In this document: piece by piece, positions 15,465 to 23,534 of the stretch
How the letters are laid out: each line of letters starts with the position of its first letter
How positions within the stretch are numbered: the first letter of the stretch is position 1
DNA from: GCA-2688775 sp035288865
Lineage (GTDB): Archaea > Nanobdellota > Nanobdellia > Woesearchaeales > GW2011-AR4
DNA: 37,692 nucleotides
Reading direction: 5' to 3'
Assembly (NCBI GenBank): GCA_035288865.1
Contig: DATDZA010000022.1
Location: 1-37,692, forward strand
Notes under the pieces: model-generated
What the model saw: the letters and a program-made list of their open reading frames with translations, nothing else
Told to the model about the DNA's origin: nothing
Database searches by the model: none
Translations under genes and position numbers: made by a program

Positions 15465-15510
15465 AAGAATAAAAGTATTCTAAACTGTTTAAAAAGATTT
15501 GGGATAATAA

Positions 15511-16878
15511 TTACTTTTTAACTTTTTGTTGGGCTTTCAAAAATGGGAAAGTTATTTGTTCCCCTCCCCTATAAATAACAGTAACTTCTCCACTATTTTC
15601 AAAAAATCTTATCCTAAATGGAACAGTAGATTCAATTCTTATTCCATTAGAATTCATATAACCATCGGGAGAAAATACTGTTCTTTGCTCTGCTTGCTTC
15701 GAAACATACTTAGAGAATTCACCACCAAGGCATGCAATAGCATAAATTGAAGCAGACGGATGCAATTTTCTAAGATAATTTCCAAATTCTAAATCTAAGC
15801 TATTAATGGCGTACTGATCATCTTCACTTGCACTTAAAGCAACGCCATCCCCTGTAGCGTGGCCATTTAAACCAAGCAACATTATGTTGGGTATTTTTTC
15901 TATAGCTTCATAAACTTCTCCCTCTTCCTTTGCTACTAAAACTTTACGATCAAAAGAACCACTTAATGTTTCAAGAATTGCTCTTTCAACAGAATTTCTC
16001 ATAGCGCCATCAGGATCATAGATTCCATAGACTATCAGCGCATTTGGTTTTTCTGTATCGGTAAATTCAAGTTTGGCCTTACTATCTATTCCTAAAACAA
16101 AATAATATGATGCAATAGAAGCATCTAATCCGGTTTCTTTTATGAATTTGCTAAATTTTCCATAATCTACGTTAAATCTTTTCAATTCAATTAAATCTCT
16201 TGGTTTTAAATCAAAATTTCTTGTAAAATTTCTTGCATATCCTAATGTTCCTTTGGCAGCCAAATAATTCATAAGCTCTTCTGCATTAAAAAACGGATAG
16301 CCCTTTTTGGTTAGAATTTCTTCTGCATAAGAGCGCGCTTGCGAAACAGATATCCTATTGCAAAGAAAGTTTATGTCCCAGCTATCGTACACGGGCTTGT
16401 AATCTTTGCCCAGTATACCTTTAATCCCTTCCACAAAGGAAGGGTCACACGCTTTTTGAGATATTCTACCTTTTAATGCGGATAATGCGCTTTCGTCATC
16501 TATTCTTACATCTGTAATTACAAGTTTTCCTCTGTCATTATTTGGATTATTTAACTTTAATAGTGCCTTATAAGTTCCTCCTTTTTGCATATATTCTATT
16601 AAATAAGGACCGCAAAAAATTGAGTTGCCATCTTTTTGAACAGATGCTACTTTTACGGTTTCTTCCAAACTTATTCCTAGTTGTTTTAGCTTTTCTATAT
16701 CAGTATCATAAAGCAATTCGCTTCCATCATGATCCTTCATGCCCTTTAATTTTTCTTCAAGATCTACAGTTTGGCTAATTGCCGCAGGTTTTTTTGTTTG
16801 AAAAAAATCAGAACTTGCTCTTGCGCCGCTTGCTAATAACATAGAAGCTAGTGCAGTGTATACAAATAATTTTTTCAT
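15511..16878 (-). CDS. Secreted protein with C-terminal caspase-fold (clan CD-like) domain
   Basis: A signal peptide (residues 1-22, LFVYTALASMLLASGARA) precedes a helical region of about 240 residues with a few cysteines (89, 144, 173). Residues about 278-400 look like a caspase-type alpha/beta fold: a first strand NALIVYGIYDPDGA, a second strand ending in LLGLNGHATGDG (His340), and a third strand ending in SIYAIACLGG (Cys383). Hydrophobic strand plus G-H-A/G, then hydrophobic strand plus A-C, is the catalytic dyad pattern of clan CD peptidases (gingipain, clostripain, caspase). Fold and dyad are read by eye, so the family is not named. A minus-strand TATA at 16901-16911 gives a leaderless mRNA. 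Confidence 0.6.
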   Translation of the reverse strand: MKKLFVYTALASMLLASGARASSDFFQTKKPAAISQTVDLEEKLKGMKDHDGSELLYDTDIEKLKQLGISLEETVKVASVQKDGNSIFCGPYLIEYMQKGGTYKALLKLNNPNNDRGKLVITDVRIDDESALSALKGRISQKACDPSFVEGIKGILGKDYKPVYDSWDINFLCNRISVSQARSYAEEILTKKGYPFFNAEELMNYLAAKGTLGYARNFTRNFDLKPRDLIELKRFNVDYGKFSKFIKETGLDASIASYYFVLGIDSKAKLEFTDTEKPNALIVYGIYDPDGAMRNSVERAILETLSGSFDRKVLVAKEEGEVYEAIEKIPNIMLLGLNGHATGDGVALSASEDDQYAINSLDLEFGNYLRKLHPSASIYAIACLGGEFSKYVSKQAEQRTVFSPDGYMNSNGIRIESTVPFRIRFFENSGEVTVIYRGGEQITFPFLKAQQKVKK

Positions 16879-16937
16879 TAAAGCGAGCTTATCTACTTTG
16901 TTTTATAAATGTTTTTGAAGAATACAAAAATAAGAAA

Positions 16938-17267
16938 TTATTTTTGATAAACTATTAAATCATAAATTCTAGGATTATCAGTTGGCACTAACTTATATTG
17001 CCTCTCACCAATTTGTCCAGATAATCCCTTGTTAAAGCAAGAAAGATATTCAGCACTTGGAATATTAACCTTAGTACTAATTGCATTTGAATTTTGTGAC
17101 AATTCAGCTACCAAATTAGTTATTTCTGTTTGGCATCTTTCCAACATTTCGCTAGAAATTGCAACGCCCCTCTCAGGAATTTTAGCTGTTTGAACACCCG
17201 GCTTTGAAGCGCACGCTGCCATTAATGCTATAAGACCCGCTGCTGCTATCTGATTGGTTCTATTCAT
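16938..17267 (-). CDS. Small putative lipoprotein, 109 aa
   Basis: A short basic start, a hydrophobic stretch and LMAAC with Cys19 form a plausible lipobox, so the mature protein may be lipid-anchored on the outer face of the membrane. The rest is about 90 residues with two further cysteines (45 and 76), possibly one disulfide, and no domain I recognise. The TATA-like TATTTATATATTT (17288-17300) on the minus strand predicts a leaderless mRNA. It lies 59 bases upstream of the caspase-fold gene in the same direction, so the two could be functionally related. Confidence 0.6.
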   Translation of the reverse strand: MNRTNQIAAAGLIALMAACASKPGVQTAKIPERGVAISSEMLERCQTEITNLVAELSQNSNAISTKVNIPSAEYLSCFNKGLSGQIGERQYKLVPTDNPRIYDLIVYQK

Positions 17268-17360
17268 AAAATAATAGAAATAATTGTATATTTATATATT
17301 TTTCGTTGAGAAGTGTTATAATGTGTATCTGAGCAGTTACAAATTTTTTTCTAATTCTCG

Positions 17361-17387
17361 AGATTATATTTTTACAATTTATAATCT
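17361..17387. terminator. Hairpin overlapping the glnA stop codon
   Basis: AGATTATA (17361-17368) and TATAATCT (17380-17387) are perfect eight-base arms with an 11-base loop, overlapping the glnA stop. It may mark the 3' end of the glnA mRNA. There is no T run directly after it on the minus strand, so termination is not certain. Confidence 0.35.
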
Positions 17388-18858
17388 AAACATCAAAATA
17401 CAACTGATATTCCCAAGGATGAGGCCGTAATCTTACAGGATCAATTTCTTTTGTTCGTTTGTAATCAATCCATGTTTCAATCAAATCCTGCGTAAAAACA
17501 TCCCCTTCACGCAAAAATTTGTGGTCATTCTCAAGAGCATCAATAGATTCTTTCAAAGAGCCCGGAACGCTTTTTATTTTTGCAAGTTCCGCTTTGCTCA
17601 TATGATAGATATCTCCATCCGTTGGCTCTCCGGGGTCGAGCTTTCTTTTTATTCCGTCGATGCCTGCCATTGCAATTGCCGCAAAACAAAGGTAAACATT
17701 CGCGCTCGGGTCTGGAGTCCTGAATTCAACTCTGACAGCTTTATCATTTTTAGAGTAAGTTGGGATTCTTATTGCAGCGCTCCTGTTTCTTTTTGAATAA
17801 GCAAGATTTACAGGCGCCTCAAATCCCGGAACTAATCTTTTATAAGAGTTTGTTGTCGGCGCTATCAACCCGCACAAAGCTGGAGCGTGCTCAAGCAAGC
17901 CTCCGATGTAATGCCGCGCAGTGTCGCTTATCAAGGCATATCCGTCCTTATCATAGAATATATTTTTCCCGCCCTTCCAGAAACTGACATGAGTATGCAT
18001 TCCGCTTCCATTGTCGTTAAACAAAGGCTTTGGCATAAAAGTTGCAGTCTTTCCGTGTTTTCGCGCAACATTTTTTATTATGTATTTATACATCATAACC
18101 TGGTCTGCCATTCTTAGCATAGGGGCATAGCCCAAATCAATCTCGCATTGTCCTGCAGTGGCAACCTCGTGATGATGGCACTCAACGCCAATCCCGGACT
18201 TTATCAGAGTCTCAACAATTTCATTTCTGATATTTTGCAATGAATCTGTCGGAGCAACCGGAAAATACCCTTCCTTAAATCTCGGCTTATATCCCAAATT
18301 CGGGTTTCCGTTATTTTCTGCGCCGGAATTCCAAGCGCCTTCGCTCGAATCAATATAATAATAGCCAAAATTTTCTTTTTGGTCAAACCTCACGCTATCG
18401 AAAATAAAAAATTCCAGCTCCGGCCCGTAATATGCAGTGTCCGCAATCCCACTTTCTTTCAAATAATTTTCTGCTTTTATTGCTACATATCTCGGGTCTC
18501 TAGAATACATTTCGCCAGATTCAGGATCTTTAACGTTTCCAATTATACTAACAGTTGAAGCAGAAAATGGGTCACTAAACCCAGTTTTCAAATCCGGCAC
18601 CAAAAGCATATCACTTTCATCAATATTCTTGAATCCCCTAATCGAGCTTCCGTCAAAGCCAAAGCCGTTTGAAATAGAATTTTCTGTCAATTCAGTTATC
18701 GGCACAGTAAAATGCTGCCACATTCCCGGCATATCGGTAAATTTCAAGTCAACAAACTTTACTTTTTCCAAATCTCTCCTTAAGGTTTCAACAAAATCTG
18801 TTTTTAAGCTGCGTCCGGGCTCTTTTTTAATAACTTCCAAAATTTCAGTTGAACTCAT
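17386..18858 (-). CDS. glnA: Glutamine synthetase, GSI-beta type
   Basis: It makes glutamine from glutamate, ammonia and ATP. Motifs include GFGFDGSSIRGF, the metal-binding YGPELEFFIFDS, HHHEVATAGQ, the ATP-site KTATFMPKPLF and NGSGMH, and NRSAAIRIP. The middle insertion and the tail (SLKESIDALENDHKFL, HPWEYQLYF) match the enterobacterial GSI-beta form rather than the GSI-alpha form usual in archaea. Tyr in GDIYHMSKAE is where the regulatory adenylylated Tyr lies in GSI-beta. I start at the ATG at 18858 (490 aa) because a strong GGAGGTG sits at 18865-18871; a longer start at 18891 has no such support. It diverges from an Lrp-family gene across an operator-like repeat. Confidence 0.95.
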   Translation of the reverse strand: MSSTEILEVIKKEPGRSLKTDFVETLRRDLEKVKFVDLKFTDMPGMWQHFTVPITELTENSISNGFGFDGSSIRGFKNIDESDMLLVPDLKTGFSDPFSASTVSIIGNVKDPESGEMYSRDPRYVAIKAENYLKESGIADTAYYGPELEFFIFDSVRFDQKENFGYYYIDSSEGAWNSGAENNGNPNLGYKPRFKEGYFPVAPTDSLQNIRNEIVETLIKSGIGVECHHHEVATAGQCEIDLGYAPMLRMADQVMMYKYIIKNVARKHGKTATFMPKPLFNDNGSGMHTHVSFWKGGKNIFYDKDGYALISDTARHYIGGLLEHAPALCGLIAPTTNSYKRLVPGFEAPVNLAYSKRNRSAAIRIPTYSKNDKAVRVEFRTPDPSANVYLCFAAIAMAGIDGIKRKLDPGEPTDGDIYHMSKAELAKIKSVPGSLKESIDALENDHKFLREGDVFTQDLIETWIDYKRTKEIDPVRLRPHPWEYQLYFDV

Positions 18859-18885
18859 TTTGTACACCTCCGAATATATGAGGAG

Positions 18886-18909
18886 GTCCAAAAATTATTA
18901 ATTTTGGAC
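18886..18909. promoter_or_regulatory. Operator-like inverted repeat at the glnA transcription start
   Basis: GTCCAAAA (18886-18893) and TTTTGGAC (18902-18909) are perfect eight-base arms with an eight-base AT spacer. The minus-strand glnA TATA element (about 18915-18928) predicts transcription starting near 18895, inside the repeat, so bound protein would repress glnA. The divergent Lrp/AsnC gene is the likely source of the regulator. Confidence 0.5.
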
Positions 18910-19108
18910 ACCCAGTTTTATTATTTAATTAAGAACTTAGTGTAGTAGAGTTTATTGATTGTTTATATATCTTCTTGAGCTTTTATTAAACAAAAGTGTA
19001 GTATTTATAGAATGATTTAAATATATGTTTAATTTATATACATTAGATTGATATATAATAAACAAATAAATATTGAAAATAACTATAAATTTAGTTTCAG
19101 TGATTATC

Positions 19109-19555
19109 ATGGAATTGGAAGATACTGACAAAAAAATATTGAATATCCTAATTGATGATTCAAGGCTTTCTCTAAGGCAGATTGCTAAAAAAGTCGATGT
19201 TTCTGTTGCAACAGTCATGCACCATTTAAATGATATGGAGGAAAACAAGATAATTAACAGGTATACCTCAAATCTTAATTACGAAAAAATCGGATATGAT
19301 ATTGAAGTCATGATAGAAGTTAGGATTTCAAAAGGAAAATTGATTGAAGTAGAAAAAAAGATTGCAACCAACCCGAATGTATTTGCCGTCTATGATGTAA
19401 CAGGCGCATTTGATGCTGTAATTCTTGCAAGGTTCAAATCGACAAGGCAGATGGATAGCTTTCTTAAGAAAATACAGACTTATGAATTCGTAGAAAGAAC
19501 CGAAACAAAGTTCATTCTTAGGACAATGAAGGATGAAAGGATGAAAGTTGAATGA
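19109..19555 (+). CDS. Lrp/AsnC-family transcriptional regulator
   Basis: Residues 1-60 form the Lrp helix-turn-helix (DDSRLSLRQIAKKVDVSVATVMHHLNDMEENKII) and the rest is a RAM/AsnC ligand-binding domain with the G-A/D-x-D segment VYDVTGAFDAVILARF. The ATG at 19109 follows TATA at 19084-19092 at roughly leaderless spacing and gives a normal 148-aa length; an upstream start at 19073 would add 12 atypical residues. It is divergent from glnA. Archaeal Lrp proteins that bind glutamine and act at glnA are known in Sulfolobus (Grp), so glutamine or another amino acid is a sensible effector, by analogy only. Confidence 0.88.
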   Translation: MELEDTDKKILNILIDDSRLSLRQIAKKVDVSVATVMHHLNDMEENKIINRYTSNLNYEKIGYDIEVMIEVRISKGKLIEVEKKIATNPNVFAVYDVTGAFDAVILARFKSTRQMDSFLKKIQTYEFVERTETKFILRTMKDERMKVE

Positions 19556-19573
19556 TTATTAATTAGTTTTTTA

Positions 19574-22500
19574 ATGAGAATATTTAAATACCAATATGCT
19601 CTTCTTTACATTAGTGGAAATATCAAAAATCACACTAGATTAACTGAGCTTTTAAGCTTATATTTACTCATTGTAATTATATCGCTAACTACATCATTTG
19701 CAGAAACATGTTATTCAAGCGCTCTTGATATTAATCCAGTTTGCCATGGTGGTCTTGTTCAATCTACTTTAGGGAGTTCTTGCAGGACGATAGTATGTAC
19801 TAACAATTCAGATAGGATTAAAGTTCTTGCTTGTGATAAGCCTGACAAAGGCAACAAAAATTTCTTTGAAATGTATAATCAAGAAGTTTCTGGAAATACT
19901 AAGTTTAATATTTGCCTTCTAGAAACATGTATTTCAGATAATGGGTATACAAAAAGCACGGATTTTCCCATATGTATTCAAGATGATGATCTTCAAAATA
20001 AAACTAATTCTACAGATGAAACAGAAAAATCGTGCATCGACGCAATCGGAGATAGTTCAGCTTCATGTTCTGGCGGAGAAATAATATCAGATATAACTAA
20101 TGGTGTTTGCAGGATAATAGTTTGCAGCAGTTCCAATAATAACCTCAAAATAATGGCATGTAATAAACCTGATGGAAAAAATCCTCCGAGTTATTTTGAG
20201 ATGTATAAACAGAGTGTTTCTGAAAATATAGAAATATGCCTTGGTTCAACATGTATTTCAAGAAATGGCTTTGCTAGAAGCAGTAACTATTCTAAATGTG
20301 AAGATAGTACTACAGGACCAATTTGTGGAAATAGCATAAAAGAGGATGAAGAAGAATGCGATGATGGTAATTCTATCAACGGAGATGGGTGTGATAATTT
20401 TTGCAAGAATGAAATAATAGATGATTCTAATCAAACAATCCCTGAATGTTATGATAATTTATACGATCTACCAGTTAATTGTAGTAGTCAAATAATTTTT
20501 GATATTATAAGCGGTGGATGTAGAATCACACAATGCTCGGGCAAGAATGGAAGTATTACAGTCAAAGCCTGTAATAAACCAGGAGAAAATAATCGAAAAT
20601 ACTTTGAAATGTACAGAACAGAAAAATCTGGTATTATCCCCACATTATGCATTGGCAACCAATGTATATGGGAGCATGGATTCTTAAGAAGCACCGCTTA
20701 TCCAATATGTTTAGAAATTAATACGGACCCAAAAGAATCCCATACAACAATAATTGAAGGACCTTTGCTTGATTTTTCCCTGTTTAATGCGCCAGGGATA
20801 CCATTTTTGGCAGATCAAGATGTAAAAAGGAATGCTCCTACGTTTCATATAGCAGAACCCTACATGTTTAGTTTTGATGATTATTCTGTGGGAAATGAAG
20901 TGATAAGGGCTGAAACTGAATATAACTTTGAAAACCCGATTGATGTTGATGCAGTAGTCCAATTTGTCTGGAAAAATAGAGATACAGGTATATCTGGATC
21001 ACCCGCTGGATTGATAATTCCTGCTGGAACTATTGGCACTTATCCGATTTTTGCAACAATCGGCAAAAAACCTTTTGGTGCAGGTGAATTGGACAGGGCT
21101 GGAAACTATTCAATATCCTTTAATCTTCACAAAAATAATTCAGTTGAAAAAAGTATTTTCAATTTTAGCATTACTGGAACAAATCCTGAACCTTGCGATG
21201 AATGCATCGAATCTTTACCGACCATCGGAGCTGAATTATTTACAGAAAGCACAAATTCAGTTTCCACTCCTGATTCACTTATACTATTCTCTGAAACTTT
21301 CTATAAACCATGGCCATTAGGGTGGGAAACATCCGGAGATGGTAATGGACTAATGGATAGGTATGCAATTGATGGATATCAAAAATTAAGATTTGAGGGT
21401 GAGGTTGGACAGGTAGGAAAAGTGTCTATGAAGCAGATTATTAATGTGTCAATAAGTGATGATACTAAACTTCTTTTCGATGTTTTCATAGCTGCTGAGG
21501 ATTTAGGCGAATGCTCAGATTGCTATCCAGCCGGGGTTTTGCTTGAAGTAGAAACGCCGACTAATGCACAATTGATTCACATCAAATATACTTCAAAAGA
21601 AAGAGTAGGTCAGAATAAAAAAATTGAAAAAAACACATGGCATAATGGCGAAACAGTTAGAATTAGGGATATTGTCCCGAATGCCACCAGGGTAACCAAG
21701 ATAATCATTGAAAGCTCCGGATATATTGTAGAATCCCATTTTGATAACATTTTCATCGTTGAAGATACTTTTCAAAGAGCAAATGAAGCAACTGCTCGTG
21801 TTGTATTATCGAACAAGACCCAAGATCATAATAAAATTTTTGAGTGTGAAGTTGAAGGATTAGAGCCAGAAGGGTACATATGGTGGTTTGAAGAAAGACA
21901 AAGAACAGAAATACGCAACGCTACAAGAATACTAGATGGCGTCCCACACAAAAAAAATGACATGATGCATGCTTACATAAAGGATGGAAACTTTACAACA
22001 ATGTGTGTTGCATTTAATGAAACACATAAAATCTCTTCAAGCCTTATAGTGGAAAATGTAATGGATCTTAGAGGAGTTAAGGTCGGCGATCAGCCATGGG
22101 AGGATACTGATTGGACATGGACATTCTTTGAACAAGAGTATCTTGGAGAAGGAAGATTTAATCTGACATGCGATTCGGTTGGTTTTGAGTCAGTAGATAT
22201 ATTATGGGTATTTGATCTACCTGGTTTTGATGTTAACGATATAGTTTGGAATGTAACGAGATTTTTTGTTAAAGAAGAGAGTATCATAAATGTATTTCCG
22301 ATTCCCGATAGAAGTTTTTCCACCTTTTGTCCTTCCATAGTTAAACCAATGTATTATCATGAGTATTATGAAGATATTGCAACAAGTAGAAGCTCGTATG
22401 CCAACCCTTGGACTGGCTCGATAGAGGTTCCATCATTCAATGTAAGTAATGCAGGAGATGTTAATTGCCCCATACCAAACGGTTACACAGAAGCTTATAT

Positions 22501-22681
22501 TTGCAGATCAACTGGGCAAGTTTGCGCTTTCGATTCATTCCATGAAATTGAAAGAAGAAATACCGGCGTTTGGGATGGTAATAAGTCACTCAGGTGTAAT
22601 CAAAATTGGTGGATGAGCTTTGTAGAATTTGGTCAATGGAGTGGGCAAGACCCGCAGGCATTGTTTGATCAATATACCTAA
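19574..22681 (+). CDS. Large secreted cysteine-rich surface protein with three 8-Cys modules
   Basis: 1035 aa. A long N-terminal region (1-24) precedes the signal core LLSLYLLIVIISLTTSFA. Three copies of an eight-cysteine module follow at 46-134, 154-242 and 292-379, with near-constant cysteine spacing and the core CR-I-xC ... CxKPx ... FEMYxxxxS. Between copies 2 and 3 is a Myxococcus-type cysteine repeat (251-280, CGNSIKEDEEECDDGNSING plus GDGCDNFC). Residues 390-780 hold beta-rich domains of unknown family, 780-960 two immunoglobulin-like segments with paired Cys, and the C-terminus has four more Cys. There is no C-terminal anchor. The ATG is 18 bases after lrp; no TATA is at the expected distance, so read-through from lrp is possible. 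Confidence 0.8.
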   Translation: MRIFKYQYALLYISGNIKNHTRLTELLSLYLLIVIISLTTSFAETCYSSALDINPVCHGGLVQSTLGSSCRTIVCTNNSDRIKVLACDKPDKGNKNFFEMYNQEVSGNTKFNICLLETCISDNGYTKSTDFPICIQDDDLQNKTNSTDETEKSCIDAIGDSSASCSGGEIISDITNGVCRIIVCSSSNNNLKIMACNKPDGKNPPSYFEMYKQSVSENIEICLGSTCISRNGFARSSNYSKCEDSTTGPICGNSIKEDEEECDDGNSINGDGCDNFCKNEIIDDSNQTIPECYDNLYDLPVNCSSQIIFDIISGGCRITQCSGKNGSITVKACNKPGENNRKYFEMYRTEKSGIIPTLCIGNQCIWEHGFLRSTAYPICLEINTDPKESHTTIIEGPLLDFSLFNAPGIPFLADQDVKRNAPTFHIAEPYMFSFDDYSVGNEVIRAETEYNFENPIDVDAVVQFVWKNRDTGISGSPAGLIIPAGTIGTYPIFATIGKKPFGAGELDRAGNYSISFNLHKNNSVEKSIFNFSITGTNPEPCDECIESLPTIGAELFTESTNSVSTPDSLILFSETFYKPWPLGWETSGDGNGLMDRYAIDGYQKLRFEGEVGQVGKVSMKQIINVSISDDTKLLFDVFIAAEDLGECSDCYPAGVLLEVETPTNAQLIHIKYTSKERVGQNKKIEKNTWHNGETVRIRDIVPNATRVTKIIIESSGYIVESHFDNIFIVEDTFQRANEATARVVLSNKTQDHNKIFECEVEGLEPEGYIWWFEERQRTEIRNATRILDGVPHKKNDMMHAYIKDGNFTTMCVAFNETHKISSSLIVENVMDLRGVKVGDQPWEDTDWTWTFFEQEYLGEGRFNLTCDSVGFESVDILWVFDLPGFDVNDIVWNVTRFFVKEESIINVFPIPDRSFSTFCPSIVKPMYYHEYYEDIATSRSSYANPWTGSIEVPSFNVSNAGDVNCPIPNGYTEAYICRSTGQVCAFDSFHEIERRNTGVWDGNKSLRCNQNWWMSFVEFGQWSGQDPQALFDQYT
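19709..19975 (+). repeat. 8-Cys module, copy 1
   Basis: Residues 46-134 of the 1035-aa protein. Cysteines 46, 57, 70, 75, 87, 114, 119 and 134; gaps 10-12-4-11-26-4-14. Confidence 0.8.
20033..20299 (+). repeat. 8-Cys module, copy 2
   Basis: Residues 154-242. Cysteines 154, 165, 179, 184, 196, 222, 227 and 242; gaps 10-13-4-11-25-4-14. Confidence 0.8.
20447..20710 (+). repeat. 8-Cys module, copy 3
   Basis: Residues 292-379. Cysteines 292, 303, 316, 321, 333, 359, 364 and 379; gaps 10-12-4-11-25-4-14. Confidence 0.8.
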
Positions 22682-22699
22682 ACAGTTTAAAATCTCTAT

Positions 22700-23242
22700 T
22701 TACTCAATCAAAACAGCGCACGCAATTGTAGTTGTCCACAACCCGTCTTTGTGGCCTTCTGCGGATTGTGTTATTTCGCGAGTTTTAATTATCAGGCCGG
22801 ATTGCTTGTATAATTCTTCCCTTTCCTCCCATGCCTGATCCGGGTCAAATTCAAGCCCAAGGGTTGTTGCAAGCATTGTAGCAGCCAAGTCTTCGGCATA
22901 ATCTCCGGCTTTTTTTGCTGTTTCTCCGTATCCGTGATGTTCTGACAAATAGCCGTAAGTGCTTGGGTCTGATGGAATGGCAACTCCAACCGACGATACA
23001 ATTAACCTGTTGGGCTCATTAGTTTCGCTTCGCGCCATCACAACAAAAACTATTTGGCCTGCCTTTAATAAAAGCAATCCATCTTCTTTTGTGATTATCT
23101 TGCAGTTTGGAGGCAAAATGCTTGATACATAGACAAGATTGAATTTCTCGATTCCAGCATCCCTCAAAGCTGCTTCAAAGGATGCAAGCCTGTCTTTGTG
23201 CATCCCAACTCCTTTTGTGAAAAACATTTTTGTCGGAACCAT
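22700..23242 (-). CDS. pdaD: Pyruvoyl-dependent arginine decarboxylase
   Basis: It converts arginine to agmatine, the first step of archaeal polyamine synthesis and the source of agmatine for tRNA-Ile modification. The proenzyme cleaves itself between two serines, giving the pyruvoyl group; the site here is VSSILPPNC, Ser40-Ser41. Other family features are FFTKGVGMHKDRL at the N-terminus, the conserved Glu segment LSEHHGYGET and the C-terminal GLWTTTIACAV. Length (180 aa) is typical of the archaeal enzyme. A minus-strand TATA at 23265-23275 predicts a leaderless transcript. It lies between two surface-protein genes with no evident functional link. Confidence 0.95.
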   Translation of the reverse strand: MVPTKMFFTKGVGMHKDRLASFEAALRDAGIEKFNLVYVSSILPPNCKIITKEDGLLLLKAGQIVFVVMARSETNEPNRLIVSSVGVAIPSDPSTYGYLSEHHGYGETAKKAGDYAEDLAATMLATTLGLEFDPDQAWEEREELYKQSGLIIKTREITQSAEGHKDGLWTTTIACAVLIE

Positions 23243-23534
23243 TTCAGCTTGAGATATTGTTTTTGTTTAAATAATTTTTCATTATGAAGGAGAAATTAAA
23301 AGATATTACAATAAATAATATCATTTTGATTATCATAAATATTAAATGTTTTTGAATTATTTTTGTTTTTATCTGTTTCACCAATGTAATTCTTTTTATT
23401 TGAAAATTATTAGAATAATACCATAAAAATTTTAAGAAAAATTGTCACTTATAGTTGACAAAATTTTCATGAATTAGGAATATTTATATAGAACCTCAAA
23501 ATATTAAATTTTTTATTAAAAAGGGGGCGGTAGT
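23243..23534. promoter_or_regulatory. Divergent intergenic region: pdaD promoter and surface-protein promoter
   Basis: The left end carries the pdaD TATA (23265-23275, minus). On the right, TATTTATATA (23481-23490) predicts a transcript from about 23512 for the 1367-aa protein. Just before that TATA, TTGTCA (23442-23447) and TGACAA (23456-23461) form an inverted repeat whose flanks continue as matching A/T runs, a candidate activator or repressor site. The centre (23300-23430) is plain AT-rich DNA with no feature I can name. Confidence 0.45.
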
